From Caballeronia sp031450805 (lineage in GTDB: Bacteria; Pseudomonadota; Gammaproteobacteria; Burkholderiales; Burkholderiaceae): a DNA stretch of 64,000 nt. A program made the position numbers and the translations under genes. This document shows, one piece after another, positions 30,330-41,114 of this stretch; within the stretch, counting starts at the first letter, position 1, and each line of letters begins with the position of its first letter. Location of the stretch: NCBI RefSeq assembly GCF_031450805.1, contig NZ_JARTVY010000001.1:1178001-1242000 (forward strand). Direction: 5' to 3'. The notes beneath the pieces were generated by a model that had not been told where the DNA came from, did not search any database, and saw only the letters and a list, made by a program, of their open reading frames with translations.

Positions 30330-31454
30330 CTACTGCGAGAGCAGATTCTTCAGCGCGTTGCCGATGCCCCGCACCGTATCGCCTGCGCCTTTCGCGACGC
30401 CTTCGGCGCTCACGCCCAGCGCCTTCGCGAACCCGGCCGCGAGCTTCCTGGACAGGCTCTCCGAGAGCGAGAATGTCGGATCGCGCAGATCCCCCTCGAG
30501 CACGAAATCGAGCTTGATCTCGTCCTTGCGATCTTTCAGCGCGGCGATGGCGGCTTTCGTCGGTATCGAGAGAAAGGTGTCGAGCGGACCGGCGCCGTCG
30601 CTGATCTGCAGGTGATTCAGCGTCAGAGAGCCGGGCGCGTGAATGCGGTAGTCGCGCACGCTGGCGTCGATCGTCATGTCGATGGTGCCGCCCGTCACTG
30701 CCGCCTTCGCGCCGGCTTTCTTCAGCAGGTAAGGATCGAGCGTCGAAATGTCGACGCTGCGCAGCGTCGCGCGCGTCTGCGAATCCTTGCTGGCGATCAC
30801 CATCCAGCCGCCCCACGATACCGTGCCCGTGTGCGACGGACCTTTGATGGAGCCGGTCATCGAAAGGGACGTGCGTTCGGCGAGCGCCGGCAGATGCAGA
30901 TGATCGATGGTCGCGCGTGCGTCGCTGATGAGCACCCGATACGGCGGCTGCTGAACCGATGCATCGAAGAATTCCATCGCGCCGCGTTCGAACGACACGC
31001 GGTCGATCAGCTTTTCTTCCTGCGCGGGGCGGGCGGTTTTGTCGGCGGGGCTGGCGTCGGCGGTGCGCGCGGTTTCCTTGAGACCGGGGAGGATGAGCAC
31101 GCGGCCATCGGCGGCGCGCACGATCGACAGATAGTAGTTGTCGACGCTGACATTGCGCAGATGCACGCGATTCGACAGCGCCGCGCGCATATCGACATCG
31201 AGGACGATGCGCTCGGCGCGCATCGCGTCGGACGCCGGCCAGTCGTTCGGGCCGCGCAGCCGCACCCGCGTGAGCGTCACCTGGCCGAAGCCGACATCGA
31301 TCTCGTCGACGGAACCGTTCGGCCCGAGCGTCTCGCGGATGCGCTCTTTCATCTGATGGGCGATGAAGAACCATCCGCCGATCGCCACGACGACGATCGC
31401 AATGACGATCCCCACTGCCCATCGCGCTCCCCGCCGCGCGCCCGATGCCGCCAT
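30330..31454 (-). CDS. DUF748/AsmA-like envelope protein
   Basis: The 374-residue protein has one N-terminal membrane anchor (about residues 12-33, WAVGIVIAIVVVAIGGWFFI) and a periplasmic beta-rich region with the ALSNRVHLRNVSVDNYYLSI and ISDARATIDHLHLP segments of the DUF748/AsmA-like group. Such proteins are thought to help lipid transfer or envelope integrity. The C-terminus is alanine/glycine-rich. It converges on the HAD gene. Confidence 0.75.
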   Translation of the reverse strand: MAASGARRGARWAVGIVIAIVVVAIGGWFFIAHQMKERIRETLGPNGSVDEIDVGFGQVTLTRVRLRGPNDWPASDAMRAERIVLDVDMRAALSNRVHLRNVSVDNYYLSIVRAADGRVLILPGLKETARTADASPADKTARPAQEEKLIDRVSFERGAMEFFDASVQQPPYRVLISDARATIDHLHLPALAERTSLSMTGSIKGPSHTGTVSWGGWMVIASKDSQTRATLRSVDISTLDPYLLKKAGAKAAVTGGTIDMTIDASVRDYRIHAPGSLTLNHLQISDGAGPLDTFLSIPTKAAIAALKDRKDEIKLDFVLEGDLRDPTFSLSESLSRKLAAGFAKALGVSAEGVAKGAGDTVRGIGNALKNLLSQ

Positions 31455-31506
31455 GTGTTGCGTCTCCCCGTGCTAGCTCGTCGATTGGCGAAAGCCGCCG
31501 CGCAAA

Positions 31507-31545
31507 GAAAAAATGGCGACGTGCCCGAGACAGTCGCCATTTTTG
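31507..31545. terminator. Terminator downstream of ettA
   Basis: AAAAATGGCGAC (31509-31520) pairs perfectly with GTCGCCATTTTT (31533-31544). Transcription from ettA (stop at 31594) would end here, and the A/T flanks allow function on both strands. Confidence 0.85.
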
Positions 31546-31593
31546 TGCTTGATGTCCGTGCGCGCGCCCGCATTGAGCGCACTCCGGCGCCGG

Positions 31594-33261
<1,668 letters not shown>

Positions 33262-33420
33262 GTGGATTGTCTGTGATCGTTTGAAGATGCGAACGCCGTG
33301 CGCGGGCGGCGCGTGAACCGGCGTTCGATGGATTCGTTCGCGCGGGATGGTGCGCGTGCCCGCTTCGCTGAACGGGGCGCGGCGGGGTCGTGTGTCATTG
33401 TACTTCGGGCTTGAGTCGGG

Positions 33421-33756
33421 TTATTGCCAGCCGTATCGCCCGCCATATTGCCACCGCGCGACGCCGCCGTGCCGCGAGCATGTGCCGCTGTGATGGCGGC
33501 TGAAGCTGTAGGTCCCGTCGCGACACTGGGCGCTCGCGCCTTCGGGGACGACGCCGGAGCGCGAGCGGGCGGGGGAGTGGATGATGTTGCCGTCGCGGTT
33601 CTTGTAGTGGCCGTGGTTGTCGAGGTCGGATTCGTTCGGTTGCTGCTGGTACGTGCCGTTGTAGTAGGCGTGGGCTGGAACGTGGGGTAAGACGCCGGTT
33701 GCCAGCGCGAGCGCGCAACCTAGCAGGAACGTGCGGATGCTTCTATGTCTCTTCAT
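33421..33756 (-). CDS. DUF3761 family secreted protein
   Basis: The 111-residue protein has a signal peptide, with hydrophobic FLLGCALALATGVLPHV then a likely cut after AHA (about residue 30). The mature domain contains GHYKNRDGNIIHSPA and CRDGTYSFSRHHSGTCSRHGGV, which matches DUF3761. The repeated CRDGTYSFSxHHxGTCSxHGGV motif resembles small surface domains of unknown role. The ATG at 33756 is chosen because the basic n-region begins there. Confidence 0.8.
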   Translation of the reverse strand: MKRHRSIRTFLLGCALALATGVLPHVPAHAYYNGTYQQQPNESDLDNHGHYKNRDGNIIHSPARSRSGVVPEGASAQCRDGTYSFSRHHSGTCSRHGGVARWQYGGRYGWQ

Positions 33757-33811
33757 TTTGTTTTGGCCTCTCATTGTTCTTATCGGCGATCGTTCGCCAT
33801 GCGCCGCTCAT

Positions 33812-33884
33812 GAAAAAAGCGGAGTGCCATTTTTCAGGCGCTCCGCTTCTAGAAGCAAGGTGTTGTGACGACTCTTGACGCTTC
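33812..33884. terminator. Terminator and repeat copy A of the orphan-gene locus
   Basis: On the minus strand, AAGCGGAG (as read at 33841-33848 reversed) pairs with CTCCGCTT and is followed by a run of six T, so it terminates the orphan gene that ends at 33941. The block including the downstream CTTGACGCT is an imperfect copy of 34831-34899 next to ychF. Confidence 0.65.
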
Positions 33885-33940
33885 TATCGATTCGTCGGTT
33901 TGCTACATGACGCTTCGTTGCTCCTAACAGCGTGAAGCGC

Positions 33941-34816
33941 TCAATGGAGGGCTGTTGTCAAAGGCTGCGTCGCGGATGGCTGCCTGGAATGATTCGTCGC
34001 GGCCATGGTCTTTTCCATCAGCGTGCAGAACGCATCCTGCGTTAAGTCAGGAAACAGCGAGGGCGAGTAGTGCATTCCGCACGAAATCTCTCTGTCCGCA
34101 GTCAATTGGGGAGAACGATAGTAAATTCGTTGCAACACATATTTTAAGCCTTCGTCTTTCGTCGCGAAACGAACGCGAATCAGTGGCGCATGGCGGCGCA
34201 CGGCGGCAACGACTAAAAGCATCCGCGGAATAACGTGTATGTCGCTAAGTACGTTGAAGATGCGTGGACTGTGCGGCTTCAATACGCGACGGGCATGAGC
34301 ACTGCCGTACAAGCATGCGAGAGCCAAGACGACGAGCGGATCGCTAGTGGGCAAACTGCATTCATGTGCGGATTGGATGATCCGGTTTTCTATTTTGTTT
34401 CTACCACGCTTTTCAACGCCCGTGGCGATCATTGGCGCTACGCACTGCAAGAAGCTGGATCGAGCTTCGCTTCTAAAATTAATGTTTCCAGCAAAGGCCT
34501 CTGCTAGCTCTTGTGATGCCACGTCAAGGTGGTCGGAGTCAGTGACGGCCAAGCGAAAGAATAGGCGAATAGCTTGGTATTCCTTTTTCTGCGTTACTTG
34601 CTTCTCTGTAACCGATTCAGGCTCGCCCAACTGTCCTTCGATAATTGAGAGTAACGGGCTTATGAGATTGCCCGGACGATCCAACTTGCGGGTCTTTCCG
34701 AGGTGCTCGATTTTTTTCTTCTCTGTCTGAACAATGCCGTTGTTGCCGTCCTTTATAAGCGACACAAGGCAGCGGTCGAGAAAGTAGACGTATCGAATCG
34801 ATGGACACCTTTGCAT
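33941..34816 (-). CDS. Orphan hypothetical protein, 291 residues
   Basis: This protein has no family I recognise, no signal peptide and no membrane segment. It is rich in helix-forming and basic residues, with scattered Cys and His but no obvious catalytic motif. The start is supported by GAGG five bases upstream. Base composition and codon use are clearly less G+C-rich than the flanking ychF and DUF3761 genes. It sits between two related terminator-like repeats, and its ribosome binding site lies only six bases after the T run of the ychF terminator. These points suggest an acquired single gene. Confidence 0.65.
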   Translation of the reverse strand: MQRCPSIRYVYFLDRCLVSLIKDGNNGIVQTEKKKIEHLGKTRKLDRPGNLISPLLSIIEGQLGEPESVTEKQVTQKKEYQAIRLFFRLAVTDSDHLDVASQELAEAFAGNINFRSEARSSFLQCVAPMIATGVEKRGRNKIENRIIQSAHECSLPTSDPLVVLALACLYGSAHARRVLKPHSPRIFNVLSDIHVIPRMLLVVAAVRRHAPLIRVRFATKDEGLKYVLQRIYYRSPQLTADREISCGMHYSPSLFPDLTQDAFCTLMEKTMAATNHSRQPSATQPLTTALH

Positions 34817-34830
34817 GTCAGCCTCACAAC

Positions 34831-34899
34831 GAAAAAGCGGAGTCCCTTTATCGCGGACTCCGCTCGGCGAGGCAAGCTGCGTTGACCGTTCTTGACGCT
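34831..34899. terminator. Terminator of ychF and repeat copy B
   Basis: On the minus strand, a perfect 10-bp stem (34836-34845 with 34855-34864) is followed by a run of five T (34832-34836). It lies 35 bases after the ychF stop. It shares GAAAAA-GCGGAGT at one end and CTTGACGCT at the other with copy A at 33812-33884. Confidence 0.8.
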
Positions 34900-35993
34900 C
34901 ACACGTTAAACAGAAAATTCATCATATCCCCATCCTGCACGACATACTCCTTCCCTTCCGCCCGCATCTTCCCGGCTTCCTTCGCGCCTTGTTCGCCCTT
35001 GTACGCGACATAATCATCGAACGAAATCGTCTGTGCGCGAATGAAGCCGCGTTCGAAGTCCGTATGGATCGCGCCCGCCGCCTGCGGCGCCGTATCGCCG
35101 ATATGGATGGTCCACGCGCGCACTTCCTTCACGCCCGCCGTGAAATACGTCTGCAATCCCAGCAGCTTGAAACCCGCGCGAATCACGCGATTCAGCCCCG
35201 GCTCGTCCATGCCCATGTCAGCGAGGAAGTCCTGCTTGTCGGCGTCGTCGAGATCGGCGATTTCCGCTTCGATCGCCGCGCACACCGCCACCACCGGCGC
35301 ATTTTCTGTTTCCGCATGCTTGCGCACGACGTCGAGATACGGATTGTTCTCGAAGCCATCGTCCTTGACGTTCGCGACATACATCGTCGGCTTCGCGGTG
35401 ATCAGGCAGAACGGCTTGATAAGCGCCTGTTCATCTTCGTTCAGATTCAGGCCACGCACCGGCTTCGCCTGATCGAGCTGCGCGCGCACTTTCTCGAGCA
35501 CCGCGACGAGCTTCGCCGCTTCTTTATCGTTGCCCGACTTCGCCGCCTTGGAATAACGCGTGAGCGCCTTCTCGACCGTCGCCAGATCGGCGAGCGCCAG
35601 TTCGGTGTTGATGACTTCGATATCCGCGATCGGATCGATCTTGCCCGCAACGTGAATCACGTTCTCGTCTTCGAAGCAGCGCACGACGTGCGTAATGGCA
35701 TCCGTCTCGCGGATGTTCGCGAGAAACTGATTGCCGAGGCCTTCGCCCTTGCTCGCACCGGCGACCAGGCCCGCGATATCGACGAACTCGACGACCGCCG
35801 GCAGGATGCGCTCCGGCTTCACGATTTCCGCCAGCGCCGTCAGACGCGCGTCCGGCACTTCCACGACGCCGACGTTCGGCTCGATCGTGCAGAACGGATA
35901 GTTCTCGGCGGCAATCCCCGCCTTGGTCAGTGCATTGAAAAGTGTGGACTTGCCGACGTTAGGCAAGCCGACGATGCCGCATTGGAGGCTCAT
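34899..35993 (-). CDS. ychF: Redox-regulated ATPase/GTPase YchF
   Basis: The 364-residue protein starts MSLQCGIVGLPNVGKSTLFN with the P-loop GLPNVGKST. It has VEFVDIAGLVAGASKGEGLG as G2/G3, the C-terminal TGS domain and the terminal AEGKEYVVQDGDMMNFLFNV segment typical of YchF. This Obg-family protein prefers ATP and is linked to ribosomes and oxidative-stress response. It diverges from the ubiquinone hydroxylase gene. Confidence 0.97.
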   Translation of the reverse strand: MSLQCGIVGLPNVGKSTLFNALTKAGIAAENYPFCTIEPNVGVVEVPDARLTALAEIVKPERILPAVVEFVDIAGLVAGASKGEGLGNQFLANIRETDAITHVVRCFEDENVIHVAGKIDPIADIEVINTELALADLATVEKALTRYSKAAKSGNDKEAAKLVAVLEKVRAQLDQAKPVRGLNLNEDEQALIKPFCLITAKPTMYVANVKDDGFENNPYLDVVRKHAETENAPVVAVCAAIEAEIADLDDADKQDFLADMGMDEPGLNRVIRAGFKLLGLQTYFTAGVKEVRAWTIHIGDTAPQAAGAIHTDFERGFIRAQTISFDDYVAYKGEQGAKEAGKMRAEGKEYVVQDGDMMNFLFNV

Positions 35994-36201
35994 GGAATCC
36001 TTCGAACTGGTGAGACGGCGCTTCGTCGCGCGCATTCGCCAAACGATGCTCGCGAGGCGGCCAGAAATGCGCGCCAGCGCCGGGCCGCATCCGCAGCCGG
36101 GCAAACCGACATTGTACCGCCGCCCGGCATCGGGGTTTCCGCGCGATCCGCGTCAAAGCTGCGCCAAAACCCGCGCAACCCTCGCGGCTATAATGCCCCA
36201 C

Positions 36202-37374
36202 ATGACTTCGCATCCCTTGACCTATCACGCGGTCGTCGTCGGCGGCGGGCTCGTCGGCAAGACGGCTGCACTCGCGCTTGCCCAGTCCGGCCTGCGCACC
36301 GCGTTGCTCGCGCCGCAGGCAGCAGGCTTGCCGCCCGGCGCCATCTTCGATTCGCGCATCTACGCGCTGTCGTCCAGTTCACAGGAATTGCTCGAACGGC
36401 TGCGCGTCTGGCAGGCGCTCGACCGCTCGCGCCTCGGCCCCGTCTTCGACATGCGCGTGTTCGGCGACGCCCACGCGGAACTGCACTTCTCCGCTTTTCA
36501 GGCGTCGGTGCCGCAGCTCGCGTGGATCGCCGAATCGACATTAATCGAACAGGCGCTCGACGCCGCTTTGCGCTTCCAGCCGAGCCTTTCGTGGTTCGAA
36601 GCACGCGCGCAAGGCATGACCGTCGAAGAAGACGCGGCGTTCGTCACGCTGTCGAGCGGTGAAACGCTGCAGACCGATCTGATCGTCGGCGCGGACGGCG
36701 CGCATTCCTGGGTGCGCGCGCAGATGGGCGCGAAGATGGAGCGTCGCGACTATCGGCAAACGGGCGTCGTCGCGAACTTCAAGGCGGAACGGCCGCACGG
36801 CGAAACGGCGTATCAATGGTTCCGCGATACGGAAATCATCGCGTTGCTGCCGCTGCCGGGCGATTACGTGTCGCTCGTCTGGTCGGCGCGCACCGAGCAT
36901 GCGGACGAACTCGTCGCGCTCGATCCGGCGCAGCTCGCCGCGCAAGTGGAACACGCATCGCAACACATGCTCGGCGCGCTCGATTGCGTGACGCCCGCGC
37001 GGGGCTTTCCGCTCGGCCTGCAGACGGTCGACCGGCTGATCGCGCCGCGTGTCGCGCTCGTCGGAGATGCCGCGCATCTCATTCATCCGCTGTGCGGCCA
37101 GGGCATGAATCTGGGTCTGCGCGATGTCGCCGCGCTCGCGGATGTCATCGCCAACAAGGAAGCGTTCCGCGACCTCGGGGATTCGATCCTGCTGCGCCGC
37201 TACGAACGCGCGCGCCGCGAAGATATTCAGAAGCTGGTGATCGTCACGGACGGCATGCAGCGCCTCTTCTCCGCGCCGGGCACGATCGCACGCGCGATCC
37301 GCAACACGGGCATGGCTTTCGTCGGGGCGCAGCCGCTCGCCAAGCGCTGGCTCGTCTCGGCGGCGCTCGGCTGA
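36202..37374 (+). CDS. UbiH/Coq6-family FAD monooxygenase (ubiquinone biosynthesis)
   Basis: The 390-residue protein has the FAD motif VVVGGGLVGKTAALALAQ near the N-terminus and GDAAHLIHPLCGQGMNLG (the second FAD motif of UbiH/F/VisC enzymes) at about residues 290-307. It hydroxylates the ring of a ubiquinone precursor; which position cannot be told from sequence. A TATAAT hexamer ends only seven bases before the ATG, so the message may have almost no leader. The next gene, dsbC, follows after 61 bases. Confidence 0.87.
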   Translation: MTSHPLTYHAVVVGGGLVGKTAALALAQSGLRTALLAPQAAGLPPGAIFDSRIYALSSSSQELLERLRVWQALDRSRLGPVFDMRVFGDAHAELHFSAFQASVPQLAWIAESTLIEQALDAALRFQPSLSWFEARAQGMTVEEDAAFVTLSSGETLQTDLIVGADGAHSWVRAQMGAKMERRDYRQTGVVANFKAERPHGETAYQWFRDTEIIALLPLPGDYVSLVWSARTEHADELVALDPAQLAAQVEHASQHMLGALDCVTPARGFPLGLQTVDRLIAPRVALVGDAAHLIHPLCGQGMNLGLRDVAALADVIANKEAFRDLGDSILLRRYERARREDIQKLVIVTDGMQRLFSAPGTIARAIRNTGMAFVGAQPLAKRWLVSAALG

Positions 37375-37435
37375 GCGGTCAACTCACATTCAGCGGGGCG
37401 CTCGACCACGTCGCCCCGCGTTCACGGGAAACGGC

Positions 37436-38167
37436 ATGAAAACCACGCTTCGCCTGAGTCTCGCCGCGGTCACGACGCTGGCCGTGACGCTCGGCCTCGG
37501 CTATTCGGCTCAGGCCGATCAAACCACCGACAAGCTCAAATCGACGCTCGAATCGCGCATGGGCGATTCGACCATCAAGAGCATCGAGAAAACGCCCGTT
37601 TTGGGCCTTTACGAAGTGAACCTTGGTTCCCAAATCATTTATAGCGATGCAGCCGGCAACTACGTGCTGCTCGGCGATCTCGTCGATACGCGCAACAGCA
37701 AGAACCTGACCGAAGCGCGGCTCGCGGAAACCAACAAGATCGATTTCGCGAAGCTGCCGTTCGAGAACGCGGTGAAGGTCGTGAAGGGCAACGGCAGCCG
37801 GAAGATCGCCGTGTTCTCCGACCCGAACTGTCCATACTGCAAGCAGCTCGAATCGACGCTGAAGTCGATCGATAACGTGACTGTCTACACGTTCCTGTAT
37901 CCGGTGCTGTCGCCGGACTCCACGGCGAAGTCCAAGTCGATCTGGTGCGCGAAGGATCGCGCGATGAGCTGGGAAGGCTGGATGCTCGACCACAAGGCGC
38001 CGACGAGCGCCGCCGCCTGCGACACGACAGCCATCGACAAGAACCTCAAGCTCGGCCGTTCGATGAACATCACCGGCACGCCGACCGTGTTCCTCGCCGA
38101 TGGCCGCCGTTTGCCGGGCGCGGTGCCTGCGGACCGGTTGGAGAAGGAATTGTCGACGGCACGCTGA
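37436..38167 (+). CDS. dsbC: Thiol:disulfide interchange protein DsbC
   Basis: The 243-residue protein has a signal peptide (cut after about residue 27), an N-terminal dimerisation domain and a thioredoxin-fold domain with CPYC at 132-135. It also carries a second cysteine pair at 171 and 195 and the cis-proline in TGTPTVFL. It isomerises wrong disulfides in the periplasm. A strong terminator follows. Confidence 0.95.
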   Translation: MKTTLRLSLAAVTTLAVTLGLGYSAQADQTTDKLKSTLESRMGDSTIKSIEKTPVLGLYEVNLGSQIIYSDAAGNYVLLGDLVDTRNSKNLTEARLAETNKIDFAKLPFENAVKVVKGNGSRKIAVFSDPNCPYCKQLESTLKSIDNVTVYTFLYPVLSPDSTAKSKSIWCAKDRAMSWEGWMLDHKAPTSAAACDTTAIDKNLKLGRSMNITGTPTVFLADGRRLPGAVPADRLEKELSTAR

Positions 38168-38186
38168 AGGCGGTGTGATCGACGGG

Positions 38187-38219
38187 AAGGAGGCGCATCT
38201 GCGCCTCCTTTGGTTTTTC
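38187..38219 (+). terminator. Terminator after dsbC
   Basis: AAGGAGGCGC (38187-38196) pairs perfectly with GCGCCTCCTT (38201-38210) around a four-base loop. TGGTTTTT follows. Confidence 0.88.
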
Positions 38220-38274
38220 GGCCTGCCATTGCGCACGCGCGCCGTGCAGCCCCAAAAAGAACAAGGACTACGCG

Positions 38275-40086
38275 ATGAATTCCCCGCTGCAACCGGTGCG
38301 CTACAGCATCGTGCCGAAGAACCCGGCCGCCCACGTTTTCGAAGTGACCCTCACCGTTGCGGAGCCGGACCCGGCCGGCCAGCGGTTCATGCTGCCGGTG
38401 TGGATTCCCGGCAGCTACATGATTCGCGAATTCGCGCGCAACATCGTGACGCTCCAGGCGTTCAACGCGGCGGGGCGGCGAATCGCAATCGAAAAGACCG
38501 ACAAGCACGCATGGCAGGCCGCCCCGATCGATGGCCCGATCACGCTGCGCTACGAGGTCTACGCGTGGGACATGTCGGTGCGCGCCGCGCATCTGGACGA
38601 CACCGTCGGCTTTTTCAACGGCACGAGCGTGTTCCTCGCGGTGGAAGGGCAATCGACTGCGCCTTGCATCGTCGATATTCAACCGCCCGCCGGCGGCGCA
38701 CTTCGCAACTGGCGCGTGGCGACGGCGCTTGCCGAATCGCGTGGAACGAAGCGTTACGGCTTCGGCGCTTACGAGGCGGCGAACTACGACGAACTCGTCG
38801 ATCATCCCGTCACGCTCGGCGAATTCGCGCTCGGCGGATTCACGGCGCATGGCGTGAAGCATGACATCGTGATTGCGGGACGCGTCGTCGGGCTAGACAT
38901 GCAGCGGCTCGCCGTCGACCTGAAGCGCGTATGCGAGGCACAGATCGCGCTGTTCGAACCGCGCACGAAGAAAGCGCCGATGGACCGCTACGTGTTCATG
39001 ACCGTCGCCGTCTCGGATGGCTACGGCGGCCTCGAGCATCGCGCATCGACGGCGCTGATCTGCAATCGCGGCGATCTGCCGGTGCAGGGCCGACCGGAAA
39101 TGAGCGACGGCTATCGCACGTATCTCGGTTTGTGCAGCCACGAGTACTTCCATACGTGGAACGTGAAGCGCATCAAGCCGGCGGCGTTCGCGCCGTACGA
39201 TCTGTCGCAGGAGAATTACACGTCGCTGCTGTGGCTCTTCGAAGGCTTCACGTCGTATTACGACGACCTCATGCTCGTGCGCAGCGGACTCATCAGCGCA
39301 AGCGACTATTTCTCGCTGCTCGGCAAGACTATCGGCGGCGTGCTGCGCGGCAGCGGCCGGCTGAAGCAATCCGTCGCGCAGAGTTCGTTCGATGCCTGGG
39401 TGAAGTACTACCGCGCCGACGAAAACGCGCCGAACGCGATCGTCAGCTATTACCAGAAGGGTTCACTGATCGCGCTCGCATTCGATCTGTCGATTCGCGC
39501 GCAAACCGGCAATCGGAAGTCGCTCGACGACGTGATGCGTCTGCTGTGGCAGCGCTACGGCCGCGACTTCTATAACGGCAAGGCGCGGGGCATCCGCGAG
39601 GGAGACGTCGAGGCGCTCTTCGCCGAAGCGACCGGCGCGGACTTGCGCACGCTGTTTCGCGACGGCGTGCGCGGCACTCGCGATCTGCCGCTCGACGTGC
39701 TGCTGGAGCCGTTCGGCATCGCACTTGCGCCCGACGTGGCGACCAACGGCACGGCCGGCAAGCCGTCGCTCGGCGCGCGCGTGCGAGGCGGCGCGGATTG
39801 CACGCTGGCGGTCGTTCACGACGGGGGCGCGGCGCAGAAAGCGGGGCTGTCGGCGGGCGACGTGCTCGTGGCGATCGATGGCCTGCGCGTCACCGGATCG
39901 AATCTGGATGCGCTGCTGGCGCGATATCTGCCGGGCGCGAAAGTCGAAATTCATGCGTTCCGACGCGATGAATTGCGTCGCACCGAGTTGCGGCTCGACG
40001 CGCCGGAAGTATCGCGTTACGTGCTGACCGCGATGGACGGACGCGGTCCGTCGAAGCAATGGCGCGAGCGCTGGCTGAGAGGTTGA
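38275..40086 (+). CDS. M61-family metallopeptidase with PDZ domain
   Basis: The 603-residue protein has the gluzincin zinc motif HEYFH at 289-293, with WLFEGFTSYYDD supplying the third ligand near Glu323. The order of parts is an N-terminal beta domain, the catalytic domain, and a PDZ domain (about 490-570, with GGAAQKAGLSAGDVLVAIDG). This is the layout of M61 glycyl aminopeptidase-like enzymes. No signal peptide is seen. It is a single gene. Confidence 0.9.
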   Translation: MNSPLQPVRYSIVPKNPAAHVFEVTLTVAEPDPAGQRFMLPVWIPGSYMIREFARNIVTLQAFNAAGRRIAIEKTDKHAWQAAPIDGPITLRYEVYAWDMSVRAAHLDDTVGFFNGTSVFLAVEGQSTAPCIVDIQPPAGGALRNWRVATALAESRGTKRYGFGAYEAANYDELVDHPVTLGEFALGGFTAHGVKHDIVIAGRVVGLDMQRLAVDLKRVCEAQIALFEPRTKKAPMDRYVFMTVAVSDGYGGLEHRASTALICNRGDLPVQGRPEMSDGYRTYLGLCSHEYFHTWNVKRIKPAAFAPYDLSQENYTSLLWLFEGFTSYYDDLMLVRSGLISASDYFSLLGKTIGGVLRGSGRLKQSVAQSSFDAWVKYYRADENAPNAIVSYYQKGSLIALAFDLSIRAQTGNRKSLDDVMRLLWQRYGRDFYNGKARGIREGDVEALFAEATGADLRTLFRDGVRGTRDLPLDVLLEPFGIALAPDVATNGTAGKPSLGARVRGGADCTLAVVHDGGAAQKAGLSAGDVLVAIDGLRVTGSNLDALLARYLPGAKVEIHAFRRDELRRTELRLDAPEVSRYVLTAMDGRGPSKQWRERWLRG

Positions 40087-40226
40087 ACGCGAGGCTGAGG
40101 GCGATTGTTCTACCGGTGCAACGATCCTTCACGGTCGCGCGGCTTTTTCGCGGACGTCGAAAAACTGAGAATGCTTTCCAACGCGGGCGCTTCCGGCGCC
40201 CGGATTCATACAGGAAGGAAGACATC

Positions 40227-40823
40227 ATGACGACGATTCTGCAAATCAACTCCGCTGCTCGTTCGCAAGGCGCTCAATCGACGCTGCTGGCCGACGAACT
40301 GACCGCAAAGCTGCAACAGAGCAATCCGGGCGCGAAGGTTGCCGTGCGCAATCTGCTTGCGGACAACCTCCCGCACCTCGACGATGCCACGCTCGGCGCG
40401 TTCTTCACGCCCGCCGATCAGCGCAGCGCGGAACAGGCGGCGATCGTCGCGAAGAGCGACGCGCTGATCGCGGAACTGCAAGCGGCGGATATCGTCGTGA
40501 TCGCGGCGCCGCTGTACAACTTCGGCATTTCGTCGCAACTGAAGGCGTACTTCGACCAGATCGCTCGTGCGGGCATCACGTTCCGCTACACCGCGAACGG
40601 TCCCGAAGGATTGGTGACGGGCAAGAAGGTGTTCGTGGTGTCGGCGCGTGGCGGAAAGTATGTCGGCACGCCGCACGATTCGCAGACGCCGTATTTGCAG
40701 TCGTTCCTCGGCTTCCTCGGCATGACCGATGTGAACTTCATCTACGCGGAAGGCCTGAACATGGGCGCGGATGCGGCCGGTGCGGCGCTCGCGCAAGCAC
40801 GCGAGGCGATTGCGGCGCTGTAA
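40227..40823 (+). CDS. azoR: FMN-dependent NADH-azoreductase
   Basis: The 198-residue flavodoxin-like protein has LQINSAARSQGAQST for the FMN phosphate, APLYNFGISSQLKAYFD and SARGGKYVGTPHD. These segments and the length are those of AzoR. It reduces quinones and azo compounds with NADH. The ATG at 40227 follows AGGAAGGAA. A terminator lies 22 bases after the stop. Confidence 0.93.
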   Translation: MTTILQINSAARSQGAQSTLLADELTAKLQQSNPGAKVAVRNLLADNLPHLDDATLGAFFTPADQRSAEQAAIVAKSDALIAELQAADIVVIAAPLYNFGISSQLKAYFDQIARAGITFRYTANGPEGLVTGKKVFVVSARGGKYVGTPHDSQTPYLQSFLGFLGMTDVNFIYAEGLNMGADAAGAALAQAREAIAAL

Positions 40824-40845
40824 GCTGGCGATACGCCGGTGCATG

Positions 40846-40893
40846 AAAAAACCCGCTGGGTCTCGCGACCGCAGCGGGCTTTTTTGCGTCGAT
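40846..40893. terminator. azoR terminator, repeat copy A
   Basis: CCCGCTG and CAGCGGG form the outer stem and GGTC/GACC an inner one, with A and T runs on both sides, so it can work on both strands. It serves azoR from the left and the small membrane protein gene from the right. It matches 41336-41383 at 47 of 48 bases. Confidence 0.88.
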
Positions 40894-41114
40894 CACGTTC
40901 CCGGGTGCGCGGTGAAGATCCCCGCGATCAAGGCGCTGATACACGCGATGGCCGGCACAACGGCGATGGCTCGCATTGTCGAGTCTTGTGAACGCGCGGC
41001 CCATGTCGCCATTGCTATGGTCAAGACGAAGAAAACAGCGGCGGCCGGGAAAGCATAGCAGCTCAGAGACGCCAGATTGACTCGCCAAAGGTTCGTCAGA
41101 ATCAAGTACGACAC
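40893..41114 (-). CDS. Small orphan membrane protein, 73 residues
   Basis: The frame starts with GTG at 41114, preceded by GAGGAG at good spacing, and ends with TGA at 40893-40895 at the very edge of terminator copy A. Two hydrophobic segments are present: AFPAAAVFFVLTIAMA (about 22-37) and AIAVVPAIACISALIAGIF (about 49-67). No family is recognised. Upstream to 41335 there is only non-coding sequence, less G+C-rich than its neighbours. The gene sits between two almost identical terminators, which suggests insertion next to ung. Confidence 0.55.
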   Translation of the reverse strand: MSYLILTNLWRVNLASLSCYAFPAAAVFFVLTIAMATWAARSQDSTMRAIAVVPAIACISALIAGIFTAHPGT

